64,000 bases of DNA from Streptomyces sp. NBC_00358 (lineage in GTDB: Bacteria; Actinomycetota; Actinomycetes; Streptomycetales; Streptomycetaceae). The notes under the pieces are model-generated. The model was not told the origin of the DNA. It searched no databases and saw only the letters and a program-made list of their open reading frames with translations. The stretch lies in contig NZ_CP107976.1 of the NCBI RefSeq assembly GCF_036099295.1, forward strand, positions 5,208,001-5,272,000, written 5' to 3'. Within the stretch, counting starts at the first letter, position 1. Every line of letters starts with the position of its first letter. The position numbers and the translations under genes were made by a program. Shown piece after piece: positions 32,420 through 40,633 of the stretch.

Positions 32420-33412
32420 TTACCAGGCGAACGCCTCCGGGGACGGCCCCGGGCCCGGGAAGATCTCGTCGAGACCCTCCAGGACCTCCTCCGACAGTTC
32501 CAGTTCCGCCGCGCGCAGCGCCGACTCCAACTGCTCCGCGGTGCGCGGGCCGACGATCGGGCCGGTGACACCCGGACGGGTCAGCAGCCAGGCCAGCGCG
32601 GCCTCTCCGGGCTCCAGGCCGTGCTTCTCCAGCAGATCCTCGTACGCCTGGATCTGGGCGCGTACGGCCGTGTTGGCGAGGGCGTCGGCGGACCGGCCGC
32701 TCGCCCGTCGGCCGCCCGCGACCTCCTTCTTGATCACGCCGCCCAGCAGTCCGCCGTGCAGCGGCGACCAGGGGATGACACCGAGCCCGTACTCCTGCGC
32801 GGCCGGGATGACCTCCATCTCGGCGCGGCGCTCGGCGAGGTTGTAGAGGCACTGCTCACTGACCAGGCCGATGGTGCCGCCGCGGCGGGCGGCGATCTCG
32901 TTGGCCTGGGCGATCTTGTAGCCGGGGAAGTTGCTGGACCCCACGTAGAGGATCTTCCCCTGCCGCACGAGGACGTCGATCGCCTGCCAGATCTCCTCGA
33001 AGGGAGTGGACCGGTCGACGTGGTGGAACTGGTACACGTCGATGTAGTCGGTCTGGAGCCGCTTGAGGCTCGCCTCGACCGCCCGCCGGATGTTCAGGGC
33101 GGAGAGCTTGTCCTGGTTGGGCCACGGAGCACCCTCGGTGCCCATGTTCCCGTACACCTTGGTGGCGAGGACCGTGCGGTCCCGGCGGTCGCCGCCCTTG
33201 GCGAACCAGTTCCCGATGATCGATTCCGTACGGCCCTTGTTCTCGCCCCAGCCGTACACGTTCGCCGTGTCGAAATAGTTGATTCCGGCGTCCAGCGCCG
33301 CGTCCATGATGGCGTGGCTGTCGGCCTCGTCGGTCTGCGGTCCGAAGTTCATCGTGCCGAGGACGAGCCGGCTGACCTTGAGCCCCGTGCGTCCGAGCTG
33401 TGTGTACTTCAT
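32420..33412 (-). CDS. aldo/keto reductase
   Basis: 330 residues, TIM-barrel NADPH-dependent oxidoreductase of the YdhF/Kv-beta-like group. N-terminus L-G-R-T-G-L-K-V-S-R-L-V-L-G-T-M-N-F-G. Catalytic tetrad: Asp in Y-F-D-T-A-N-V-Y, Tyr53-like in that segment, Lys in V-L-A-T-K-V, and His in Y-Q-F-H-H-V-D. The cofactor-site region V-S-E-Q-C-L-Y-N-L and G-P-R-T-A-E-Q-L-E-S are present. Substrate unknown. A MerR-type promoter dyad lies directly upstream, so induction by a drug or oxidative signal is likely. Confidence 0.92.
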   Translation of the reverse strand: MKYTQLGRTGLKVSRLVLGTMNFGPQTDEADSHAIMDAALDAGINYFDTANVYGWGENKGRTESIIGNWFAKGGDRRDRTVLATKVYGNMGTEGAPWPNQDKLSALNIRRAVEASLKRLQTDYIDVYQFHHVDRSTPFEEIWQAIDVLVRQGKILYVGSSNFPGYKIAQANEIAARRGGTIGLVSEQCLYNLAERRAEMEVIPAAQEYGLGVIPWSPLHGGLLGGVIKKEVAGGRRASGRSADALANTAVRAQIQAYEDLLEKHGLEPGEAALAWLLTRPGVTGPIVGPRTAEQLESALRAAELELSEEVLEGLDEIFPGPGPSPEAFAW

Positions 33413-33430
33413 GGTTCACCAGCCAACGGC

Positions 33431-33450
33431 GTGGAGTGCGCTCTAGGCAA
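33431..33450 (-). promoter_or_regulatory. MerR-type promoter of the aldo/keto reductase gene
   Basis: On the minus strand TTGCCTAGAGCGCACTCCAC: a TTGCCT -35 box followed by the AGAGCGCACTCC dyad that MerR-family activators bind inside an overlong spacer. The distance to the gene start (19 bp from the dyad) fits. No merR gene is adjacent. Confidence 0.5.
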
Positions 33451-33549
33451 GAGCGGGCCGGGTGACGGCGCGGAGGCCGGACGGACTTCCGCGGAGGTGC
33501 CCGGGTGAGGGCGCACCCGCCCGGGTGACCGGGCAACACCCTTCCTCTG

Positions 33550-34233
33550 TCAGGCGGGTTGGGCCGTGTACGGCTCGCCCAGGTCCCAGGCCTGGTGCAT
33601 CGCCTCCGCGAAACCCTCCGCGATCTTGTGCTCGCCGTTCGCGTTCGGATGGGTGCCGTCGTACGTGTCGAAGGTGACGTCGTACGAGGCGGGCGGGGAC
33701 GCCAGCAGCAGCGGGGAGCGCGGCTCGTCGAGGTCGGCGACCGTCTTGGCGAGCAGCTCGTTGAACGCGGTGACCTGGGTGGCGAAGGGCGCGTCGGTCT
33801 CGGCGCGGACGTTCGGTATCACCGGGAGCAGGACCATGCGGACGCGCGGGTTGGCGGCGCGGGCCTCCGCGACGAAGGCGCGGGCGTTCTCGGCGGTCTG
33901 GACGGCGTTCGTGTAGAAGCCGAGGTCGATGAGCCCGAGGGACACCAGCAGGACGTCGGCACGCTGCGCGCGGACCGCCTCGCGGATCAGCGGGGCCATG
34001 TGCAGCCAGCCCTCGCCCCAGCCGGCCAGGTGCGCGCGGGGGAACTCCGGGTCCGCGTAGTCGTACGAGTCGGGGGACTCCGTCGCCTTGTCGTAGAGCG
34101 TCTCGCGCGGACCGACGATCTTGAACGGGCCCCCGTACGTCGCGCGCAGATGCTGCCACATTCGGTAACGCCATGTGTGTTCGCCCGCGCTACCGATCGT
34201 CATGGAGTCGCCGACGGGCATGAACCTGAGCAT
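33550..34233 (-). CDS. SGNH/GDSL hydrolase
   Basis: 227 residues from ATG 34233 (in-frame starts at 34293, 34266 and 34221 are possible). Block I P-V-G-D-S-M-T-I-G carries the nucleophile Ser. Block II Gly is in the G-W-G-E-G-W region, block III is poorly conserved (L-V-S-L-G-L-I-D-L-G in place of G-x-N-D), and block V Y-D-G-T-H-P-N carries the catalytic Asp/His pair. No signal peptide in this version, so cytoplasmic or non-classical. Similar to esterases/rhamnogalacturonan acetylesterases of Streptomyces. Substrate unknown. Confidence 0.85.
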   Translation of the reverse strand: MLRFMPVGDSMTIGSAGEHTWRYRMWQHLRATYGGPFKIVGPRETLYDKATESPDSYDYADPEFPRAHLAGWGEGWLHMAPLIREAVRAQRADVLLVSLGLIDLGFYTNAVQTAENARAFVAEARAANPRVRMVLLPVIPNVRAETDAPFATQVTAFNELLAKTVADLDEPRSPLLLASPPASYDVTFDTYDGTHPNANGEHKIAEGFAEAMHQAWDLGEPYTAQPA

Positions 34234-34374
34234 CCGCTCATCATGAACGATCGGTCGGGGTGCCATCAGCCGTGACGGTGTGAGGCTGGACACTCCGTCG
34301 CGGGGCCCGGCCGGACGGCGGGTCCGGGGTATGCGCCGGTCTGAACGGGCCGGTGGGATGGCAGGCTTGGGGGC

Positions 34375-35373
34375 ATGCGCCGATCGCCCTCGTTCGTGTC
34401 CGGAGCCACCGCCGGAGCCGTTGCCGGAGCCGCCCTCGTCGTCGCCCTGGCGGCGCCCGCCCTCGCCGACGGCGGGGACGGCGGGTTCACCATCAAGGAC
34501 CCCCGGATCAAGGAGTCCAGCGGCCTGGCCGCCTCACGCCTCCACCCCGGCATCTACTGGACCCACAACGACAGCGACGACGGGCCCTATCTGTACGCCG
34601 TCGACAGCAGGACCGGCCGGACCGTCGCCACGGTCACCATGAGCGGGGTCGGCGCGCCCCGGGACGTCGAGGCGATCTCCATCGGCCCCGACGGCGACCT
34701 CTACGCCGGTGACATCGGCGACAACCTCGGCGGCAAGTGGGACCACGTGTGGATCTACAAGCTCCCCGAGCCCAAGGTGCTCAAGGACCAGACGATCCGC
34801 GCCACCCAGTACGTCGTGAAGTACTCCGACGGCCCCCGCAACGCGGAGGCGCTGATGGTGCATCCCAAGACGGGGCGCGTCTACATCGCCGACAAGAACG
34901 AGGACGGCGGCCACCTGTACGAGGGTCCCGCCCGTCTCTCCGCGACCGGCACCAACATCTTCAGGCCCGTCGCCACCATCGACCTCTGGGTCACCGACGG
35001 CGCCTTCTCGCCCGACGGCCGGCAGCTCGCCGTACGCGGCTACTTCGGCGGCATCGCGTACACCTGGAACGACGGCCGGATCAAACGGCAGAGCCGGCTG
35101 AACGTACCCCTCCAGGGCCAGGGCGAGTCCATCACGTACACCACCGACGGATCGAAGCTCATGTACGGCAGCGAGGGCGCGGACAGCCCCGTACAGCCGG
35201 AGGACGCGCCCGGTACCGGCGGCTCCGGCTCCAAGTCGCCCTCCAAGGACGGCGGTTCGGCCGCGGCGGGCGGGAACGGCGGCCTGGGCGGCGGGATCAA
35301 GTTCGGCGCCATCGCGGTCGCCGCCCTCTTCGCGGTGTTCCTCGGCTTCAGGAGGCTGCTGCGCCGCGGCTGA
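34375..35373 (+). CDS. secreted beta-propeller-like protein with C-terminal anchor
   Basis: 332 residues. Signal peptide to about residue 32 (A-L-A). The mature part is repeat-like and beta-rich: S-S-G-L-A-A-S-R-L-H-P-G-I-Y-W-T-H-N-D-S, then D-V-E-A-I-S-I-G-P-D-G, N-A-E-A-L-M-V-H-P and V-T-D-G-A-F-S-P-D-G-R-Q-L-A-V-R. This pattern is typical of esterase-like phytase or SdiA/YncE-type propellers. A Gly/Ser/Lys-rich linker (about 280-305) leads to one membrane helix (F-G-A-I-A-V-A-A-L-F-A-V-F-L-G-F) and an R-R-L-L-R-R tail, so it is membrane-anchored facing outward. No catalytic residues assigned. Confidence 0.8.
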   Translation: MRRSPSFVSGATAGAVAGAALVVALAAPALADGGDGGFTIKDPRIKESSGLAASRLHPGIYWTHNDSDDGPYLYAVDSRTGRTVATVTMSGVGAPRDVEAISIGPDGDLYAGDIGDNLGGKWDHVWIYKLPEPKVLKDQTIRATQYVVKYSDGPRNAEALMVHPKTGRVYIADKNEDGGHLYEGPARLSATGTNIFRPVATIDLWVTDGAFSPDGRQLAVRGYFGGIAYTWNDGRIKRQSRLNVPLQGQGESITYTTDGSKLMYGSEGADSPVQPEDAPGTGGSGSKSPSKDGGSAAAGGNGGLGGGIKFGAIAVAALFAVFLGFRRLLRRG

Positions 35374-35399
35374 CCGCGCCGCTCCCGCCACCCGTACGA

Positions 35400-35445
35400 C
35401 GACGAGGGGCGCCCGGCACGCTCACGCGCCGGACGCCCCTCGTCG
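35400..35445. terminator. bidirectional terminator, about 17 bp stem
   Basis: CGACGAGGGGCG-C-CCGGC pairs with GCCGG-A-CGCCCCTCGTCG with a single internal mismatch. Lies between the convergent propeller gene and serC. Confidence 0.9.
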
Positions 35446-35454
35446 CAGGAACGG

Positions 35455-36573
35455 CTAGAGCTTCTCGATCACGTAGTCGATGCAGCGCGTCAGCGCCTCG
35501 ACGTCCGCCGGGTCGATCGCCGGGAACATCGCGACGCGCAACTGGTTGCGGCCGAGCTTGCGGTAGGGCTCGGTGTCGACGATGCCGTTGGCGCGCAGGA
35601 CCTTGGCGACGGCGGCCGCGTCGATCTCGTCGGCGAAGTCGATCGTGCCGATGACCTGCGAGCGCTTGGCCGCGTCCGTCACGAACGGGGTGGCGTACTT
35701 GCTGTCCTCGGCCCAGCGGTACAGGCGGGTCGAGGAGTCCTTCGTCCGGGCCGACGACCAGGCGAGGCCGCCCTGGCCGTTGATCCACTCAAGCTGCTCG
35801 TTGAGCAGGAAGAGCGTGGTGAGGGCCGGGGTGTTGTACGTCTGGTTCTTACGGGAGTTGTCGATCGCCGTGGGCAGCGAGAAGAACTCCGGGATGTGCC
35901 GGCCGGAGGCGTGGATCCGCTCGGCGCGCTCGACCGCGGCCGGGGAGAACACGCCGATCCACAGGCCGCCGTCGGAGGCGAAGGACTTCTGCGGGGCGAA
36001 GTAGTAGACGTCCGTCTCGGCGATGTCGACGGGCAGGCCGCCCGCGCCGGAGGTGGCGTCCACCAGGACGAGGGAGCCCTCGTCGGCGCCCGCGACGCGC
36101 TTGATCGGGGCGGCGACACCGGTCGAGGTCTCGTTGTGGGTGAAGGCGTAGACGTCGACGCCCGCCTCGGCGACCGGCTCGGGGTGCGTGCCCGGGTCGG
36201 AGGAGACCACGGTCGGCGCGGCGAGCCACGGGGCGAGCTTGGCCGCCTTCGCGAACTTGGAGGAGAACTCGCCGAACGTGAGGTGCTGCGACTTGTTCTC
36301 GATCAGGCCGTGCGTCGCGACGTCCCAGAACGCGGTGGAGCCGCCGTTGCCGAGGACGACCTCGTACCCGTCGGGCAGGGAGAACAGCTCGCTCACGCCC
36401 TCGCGCACCTTGCCGACCAGGTTCTTGACCGGGGCCTGGCGGTGGGATGTGCCGAGCAGAGAGCTGCCGGTCGCGGCCAGCGCGTCCAGAGCCTCCGTCC
36501 GCACCTTGGAGGGGCCAGCGCCGAATCGTCCGTCGGCGGGCTTGATGTCAGCGGGGATCTGGATATCAGCCAC
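35455..36573 (-). CDS. serC: phosphoserine transaminase
   Basis: 372 residues, the actinobacterial/archaeal-type length. Class V PLP aminotransferase converting 3-phosphohydroxypyruvate and glutamate to phosphoserine (serine and pyridoxine biosynthesis). Visible: G-A-G-P-S-K-V-R at the N-terminus, L-G-T-S-H-R-Q-A-P-V-K, F-T-H-N-E-T-S-T-G-V, D-A-T-S-G-A-G-G and the PLP-lysine segment Y-F-A-P-Q-K-S-F-A-S-D-G-G-L-W. The GTG start at 36573 has no Shine-Dalgarno. A TAGGCT box lies 6 bp upstream, suggesting a leaderless transcript. Confidence 0.96.
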   Translation of the reverse strand: MADIQIPADIKPADGRFGAGPSKVRTEALDALAATGSSLLGTSHRQAPVKNLVGKVREGVSELFSLPDGYEVVLGNGGSTAFWDVATHGLIENKSQHLTFGEFSSKFAKAAKLAPWLAAPTVVSSDPGTHPEPVAEAGVDVYAFTHNETSTGVAAPIKRVAGADEGSLVLVDATSGAGGLPVDIAETDVYYFAPQKSFASDGGLWIGVFSPAAVERAERIHASGRHIPEFFSLPTAIDNSRKNQTYNTPALTTLFLLNEQLEWINGQGGLAWSSARTKDSSTRLYRWAEDSKYATPFVTDAAKRSQVIGTIDFADEIDAAAVAKVLRANGIVDTEPYRKLGRNQLRVAMFPAIDPADVEALTRCIDYVIEKL

Positions 36574-36579
36574 GCCGGG

Positions 36580-36609
36580 AGCCTAGCCGTTCCGGGAAAC
36601 CTGGGTGAA
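36580..36609 (-). promoter_or_regulatory. serC promoter, probably leaderless
   Basis: On the minus strand TTCACC (36604-36609), 18 bp spacer, TAGGCT (36580-36585), then 6 bp to the GTG start. The distances fit a housekeeping sigma promoter that initiates at or next to the start codon. Confidence 0.5.
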
Positions 36610-36663
36610 ACGTCGTCCGTCGGCTGAGACGGTCGGGTTGACGCGGGCCGGCGTGGCCACCGT

Positions 36664-36695
36664 CGTCGGAGGGGCCGTGGCGGGCCCCTCCGACG
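36664..36695. terminator. terminator, 13 bp perfect stem
   Basis: CGTCGGAGGGGCC and GGCCCCTCCGACG with a GTGGCG loop. It follows the last gene of the conservon operon (stop 36708) and precedes the serC promoter region. Confidence 0.9.
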
Positions 36696-36707
36696 AGCGG
36701 TTTCACC

Positions 36708-37931
36708 TCATTCGGCGATCAGCCGTACCGGCAGCTCGAACAGGTCGTTCTGCGTCACCACCGGCTTGTTGCGGAGTTCCGACACCGGGACCGCGAGGTC
36801 CAGGGACGGGAAGCGCTCGTACAGGGCCGGCAGGGCGACGGCCGCCTCCAGACGGGACAGGGCCGCGCCGGGGCAGACGTGGGGCCCGTGGCCGAAGGAG
36901 ATGTGCCGGTTCTTGCCGGTGCGGCTGATGTCGAACTCGCCCGCGGTGGGACCGTGGGCGTTCTCGTCGCGGCCGATCGCGCCGTACGACACGATGAGCG
37001 CGTCGCCCGCCGGGATCACCTTGTCGCCCACGGGGACGTCCTCCGTCGCGAAGCGGATGAGGACGTGCGAGGTCGGGGTGTCGTAGCGCAGGGTCTCCTC
37101 GACCACCGCGGACCAGTCGGCCTCGCCGGACAGCACGAGGGCGCGCTGGTCGGGGTGGGCGGAGAGGTTGACGACCGCGTTGACGATCAGGGAGATCGTC
37201 GTCTCGTGCCCCGCCGCGACCATGAGCTGGAGGGTGGAGACGATCTCCGCGTCGGTGAGGTGGTCGCCGTCCTCGGAGGCCAGGATCAGCGCGCTGGTCA
37301 GGTCGTCGCCCGGCTCGGCGCGCTTCGCCGCCACCGTCTCCGCCATGATCCCGGCCAGCTCGGTGAGCGTCGCGATGACCTCGGCCGGCGGGGTCTGCGT
37401 CGAGAAGAACTTCTCGAACAGCTCCTTCAGGCGCGGCAGCCGGGACTCCTCGATGCCCATGAGGTCGGCGATGACGTACATGGGCAGGGGGTAGGCGAAG
37501 TCGGCCTTCAGGTCGACGACATCGCCCGTGAGGTTGTCGAGCAGACTCTCCGTCAGCTTCGCGATCCGCTCACGCATCTGCTCCACCCGGCGCGGTGTCA
37601 GCGCCTGCGCGACCAGGGTGCGCATCCGCCGGTGGTCCGCGCCGTCCACGGTGAGCATCGAGCGGCCGGGGTTGGCGAGTCCGATCAGCGGCCAGTCGGG
37701 GGCGATCTCGCCGCGCTGCCAGGCACCCCAGACGTTGATGTCCTTCACCAGACGGGGGTCCGTGAGCAGGGCGCGCGCCTCGGCGTGGTGGGTGACCGCC
37801 CACACCGGCACACCGCCGGGCAGTTCGACGGCGGCGAGCGGCCCGGCTGCGCGCAGCGCGGCACTCTCGCCGTCCAGATCGGTGACGAAGGGGTCCAGGA
37901 CTATGCGGGTCTCTTCGGTACCGGTGGTCAT
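36708..37931 (-). CDS. cytochrome P450, CYP154-like
   Basis: 407 residues, soluble class I bacterial P450. I-helix A-A-G-H-E-T-T (oxygen activation), K-helix E-E-T-L-R-Y (ExxR intact) and heme ligand loop F-G-H-G-P-H-V-C-P-G-A near residue 350, with the Cys thiolate. The H-V-C-P-G-A-A-L-S-R pattern resembles CYP154 enzymes. Last gene of the conservon cluster, 105 bp downstream of the CYP157-like gene. Substrate unknown; needs ferredoxin/reductase supplied from elsewhere, as none is encoded in this window. Confidence 0.92.
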   Translation of the reverse strand: MTTGTEETRIVLDPFVTDLDGESAALRAAGPLAAVELPGGVPVWAVTHHAEARALLTDPRLVKDINVWGAWQRGEIAPDWPLIGLANPGRSMLTVDGADHRRMRTLVAQALTPRRVEQMRERIAKLTESLLDNLTGDVVDLKADFAYPLPMYVIADLMGIEESRLPRLKELFEKFFSTQTPPAEVIATLTELAGIMAETVAAKRAEPGDDLTSALILASEDGDHLTDAEIVSTLQLMVAAGHETTISLIVNAVVNLSAHPDQRALVLSGEADWSAVVEETLRYDTPTSHVLIRFATEDVPVGDKVIPAGDALIVSYGAIGRDENAHGPTAGEFDISRTGKNRHISFGHGPHVCPGAALSRLEAAVALPALYERFPSLDLAVPVSELRNKPVVTQNDLFELPVRLIAE

Positions 37932-38036
37932 GCGGGGATGCCTCCAAGGGCTGGGGTGGGGGTTACTGCGGCTCCCGGGGGCAGGGGGCAGCCCCGGGCC
38001 CCGGCCGACGGCGCGTCGGCCGGGCGCGACGGTGTC

Positions 38037-39257
38037 TCAGAGGACGGGTACGGGCGTGAACCGTACGGGCAGTTCGCTCAGGCCCCGCAGCCACGGGGAG
38101 GGGCGCCGGGCCAGCGACTCGGCGGGCACCGTGAGGTCGATGTCCGGCAGCCGGTCCAGCACGACCTCGATCCCGGTGCGGGCGATGACCTCCGCGACCT
38201 CCTGGGCCGGGAACGGGCAGCGGTGCTCCCCGTGGCCGAAGGAGAAGTGGGCGTTGTTGCCCCCGGTGAGCGCGGAGCTGTCGGTGCGGACCTGGGGGTC
38301 GGAGTTGGCGCCCTGGAGGCCGAGCAGCAGCAGATCGCCGGCGCGGACCCGGCGGCCGCCGAGCTGGGTGTCGCGGGAAGCCCAGCGCCCGGCCACGTTC
38401 TGGGTGGGGGTGTCCTCCCACAGGACCTCGTTCATGGCCTCGGCGACGCTGTGCCGGCCGCCGAACAGCGAGGCCGCGAACCGCTCGTCGGTGAGCATCA
38501 GCCGCAGCGAGTTGCCGATCCAGTCGGCGGTCGGCTGGTGTCCGGCGGCCATCATGACCATCAGGTCCTGGACGATCTCCTCGTCGCTGAAACCGGCGGT
38601 GTTCGCGAGCATCCGGGAGACGACGTCGTTGGCCGGCGTCTCCTTGCGGTCGGCGATCAACCGCGCCATGGAGGCGGCGAGATGCTGCTGTCCGGCCAGC
38701 GCTCCCTCACGCCCGTTGATCATGTCGTTGAGGGCGGTCACCAGGCCGGGACCCTGCTCGTCCGCGAAGCCGTAGAGCGTCGCCAGGACCCGTACGGGCA
38801 GCAGGGCCGCGTAGTCGCCGATGAGGTCCGTCTCGCCCTTGGGGCAGACCGCGTCGATCAGTTCGTCGGCGAACTTCTCCGCCTGGGAACGCAGTTCGAA
38901 GGGGTCGACGGCTTCGAGGGCGTCGCTGATCATCGCGGCGCGCTCGCGGTGCCGTTCACCGACGGTGTACAGGATGGAGGGCTGCTTGCGGCCGATCATC
39001 GGCAGCAGCGGCCAGTCGTCGGGGATGCGGTCCCACTGGCTCCACAGGTCCGAGTCCCGGCTGAACAACTGCGGGTCGCCGGTCACCTGGTGCAGTTCGC
39101 GGTAGCCCAGCACCAGCCACGCCGGGATGTCCCCGTCGAGGACGACCGGTACGACGGAACCGTGGTCGCGCCTCATCTCCCGGTAGAGCTCGGCGGGTTC
39201 GGTCTGGAACCGCGGCCCGCCGAGGGGGACGGGCGCGGATGCGGTGGTGGGGGTCAC
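38037..39257 (-). CDS. cytochrome P450, CYP157-like, lacking ExxR Arg
   Basis: 406 residues from GTG 39257, which overlaps the cvnD stop as GTGA. The heme loop F-G-H-G-E-H-R-C-P-F-P-A is intact. The K-helix reads E-V-L-W where other P450s have E-x-x-R, and the I-helix reads A-G-H-Q-P-T instead of A-G-x-E/D-T-T. Loss of the ExxR arginine is the published hallmark of CYP157 proteins, which occur in conservons. This suggests an unusual redox or partner-regulatory role, perhaps with the neighbouring CYP154-like enzyme. Confidence 0.9.
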   Translation of the reverse strand: MTPTTASAPVPLGGPRFQTEPAELYREMRRDHGSVVPVVLDGDIPAWLVLGYRELHQVTGDPQLFSRDSDLWSQWDRIPDDWPLLPMIGRKQPSILYTVGERHRERAAMISDALEAVDPFELRSQAEKFADELIDAVCPKGETDLIGDYAALLPVRVLATLYGFADEQGPGLVTALNDMINGREGALAGQQHLAASMARLIADRKETPANDVVSRMLANTAGFSDEEIVQDLMVMMAAGHQPTADWIGNSLRLMLTDERFAASLFGGRHSVAEAMNEVLWEDTPTQNVAGRWASRDTQLGGRRVRAGDLLLLGLQGANSDPQVRTDSSALTGGNNAHFSFGHGEHRCPFPAQEVAEVIARTGIEVVLDRLPDIDLTVPAESLARRPSPWLRGLSELPVRFTPVPVL

Positions 39258-39892
39258 AGCGCCAACTCCGGTGATTGAAGGGCGCCTTCCGCGGCTGCGG
39301 CGCCGTGACGGGCGTGGAGGGACTGGAGGTGCTCGATCAGCGTGATCAGCACCCGCTTGCTGGACTCCCGGGAGCGGGCGTCGCAGTCGAGCAGCGGCAC
39401 GTGCGGGTCGAGGTCGAGGGCCTCGCGGATCTGCGCGGGGGTGTGCGGGGGCCCGCCGAAGTCGTTGCAGGCCACGATGAACGGCGTGCCGTGGTGCTCC
39501 AGCCGGTCGATGGCGTACCAGGAGTCGTCGATACGGCGGGTGTCGACCAGGACGATCGCCCCGAGCGTTCCGGAGAACAGCCGGTCCCACAGGAACCAGA
39601 ACCGCTCCTGACCGGGGGCGCCGAACAGGTACAGGATGTTGTGCGTGTCCAGCGTGATGCGCCCGAAGTCGAAGGCGACGGTGGTCGCGGACTTGGCGCG
39701 CACCTCGCTGATGTCGTCGACGGCCTCGCCGGCCTGCGTCATCGTCTCCTCGGTGTTGAGGGGACGTATCTCGCTGACCGAGCGGACGAGCGTCGTCTTG
39801 CCGACACCGAAGCCGCCCACGATCACGATCTTGAGGCCGTTGTCGGCGGACGCGGACAGCGGCGCACGAGCGTCAGAGGTTACGGAGTCCAA
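39254..39892 (-). CDS. cvnD: conservon GTPase CvnD
   Basis: 212 residues, small Ras-like GTP-binding protein. P-loop G-G-F-G-V-G-K-T-T at 26-34, switch II-like L-F-G-A-P-G-Q-E-R-F-W-F, and base-recognition segment V-A-C-N-D-F-G in place of the usual N-K-x-D. Actinobacterial conservon GTPases associate with CvnA, B and C at the membrane in a G-protein-coupled-like complex. The start overlaps the cvnC end by 20 bp, and the end overlaps the P450 start by 4 bp. All are tightly coupled. Confidence 0.93.
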   Translation of the reverse strand: MDSVTSDARAPLSASADNGLKIVIVGGFGVGKTTLVRSVSEIRPLNTEETMTQAGEAVDDISEVRAKSATTVAFDFGRITLDTHNILYLFGAPGQERFWFLWDRLFSGTLGAIVLVDTRRIDDSWYAIDRLEHHGTPFIVACNDFGGPPHTPAQIREALDLDPHVPLLDCDARSRESSKRVLITLIEHLQSLHARHGAAAAEGALQSPELAL

Positions 39893-40229
39893 CGAGCACC
39901 TGCTCCAGGATGTCGGGATCGGGAAGACCGGAGGGAACAGTGGTGTGCGGGTGGCGCGCGCTGACGCGGCCCATGGAGAGCAGGTCGGAGAGCAGGACGC
40001 GGGTGATCGACACCGGCAGCCTCAGCTCCGCCGCGATCTCCACGACCGCCGTCGGCCGTTCGCACATCCGCAGGATCGCGGCGTGCTCGGACTGCATGCC
40101 CGCCACCGGATCGCACTCGGCGACCACCAGCGTCACCAGGTCGAAGGGGGTGTCCGGCCCGGACCGGGTGCGCCCTTGGGTGAGGGTGTACAGCCGGTCG
40201 GGCGCGTCGTCCCTGCCAGGACGGCTCAT
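39873..40229 (-). CDS. cvnC: conservon DUF742 protein CvnC
   Basis: 118 residues from ATG 40229 (ATGA overlap with the cvnB stop). DUF742 winged-helix-like fold: R-L-Y-T-L-T-Q-G-R-T, F-D-L-V-T-L-V-V-A, E-H-A-A-I-L-R-M-C and the characteristic S-V-A/I-E-I-A-A-E-L-R-L-P-V-S-I-T-R-V-L-L-S-D-L-L pattern. The C-terminus P-D-P-D-I-L-E-Q-V-L-V-G-L-R-N-L is also typical of the family. Adapter of the conservon complex; DNA binding has not been shown. Confidence 0.93.
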   Translation of the reverse strand: MSRPGRDDAPDRLYTLTQGRTRSGPDTPFDLVTLVVAECDPVAGMQSEHAAILRMCERPTAVVEIAAELRLPVSITRVLLSDLLSMGRVSARHPHTTVPSGLPDPDILEQVLVGLRNL

Positions 40230-40633
40230 GACGACCGGGGCGGTGTGCTCAGGTATTCGCCGAGTTGTTCCACGAGTTCGCTCATGTTGTGCCCGACCAG
40301 TCCGGCGTCGGCGTCCTCGGCGGTGACGACGGCGAGGTGCGCGCCGTCGCCGGCCTCCACGATGAACAGCACCCCTCCGTAGAACTCGGCCATCGCCGAG
40401 CGCACGCCCCCGCTGCCGTCGCCGAACTCCACGGACGCCCCGTGGGACAGCGACTGGATGCCGGCGGCGATGGCGGCGAGCTGGTCGGCCTGGTCGACCG
40501 ACAGCTCCGGAGTGCGGCACAGCTTCAGGCCGTCGCGGGAGAGCACGAGCGCGTGCCGGGCGCCCGGGGTGCGCTCAAGGAGGCCCTCGATGAGCCAGGT
40601 GAGCTTCTCGTCGGCGGTGATGGTGCCGGTCAT
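40226..40633 (-). CDS. cvnB: conservon roadblock/LC7 protein CvnB
   Basis: 135 residues, roadblock/LC7 fold: L-T-W-L-I-E-G-L-L-E-R-T-P-G-A-R-H-A-L-V-L-S-R-D-G-L-K-L, then A-A-I-A-A-G-I-Q-S-L and G-G-V-L-F-I-V-E-A-G-D-G-A-H-L-A-V-V. Homologous to MglB-type GTPase regulators and probably the regulator of CvnD. ATGA overlaps on both sides. Confidence 0.94.
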   Translation of the reverse strand: MTGTITADEKLTWLIEGLLERTPGARHALVLSRDGLKLCRTPELSVDQADQLAAIAAGIQSLSHGASVEFGDGSGGVRSAMAEFYGGVLFIVEAGDGAHLAVVTAEDADAGLVGHNMSELVEQLGEYLSTPPRSS

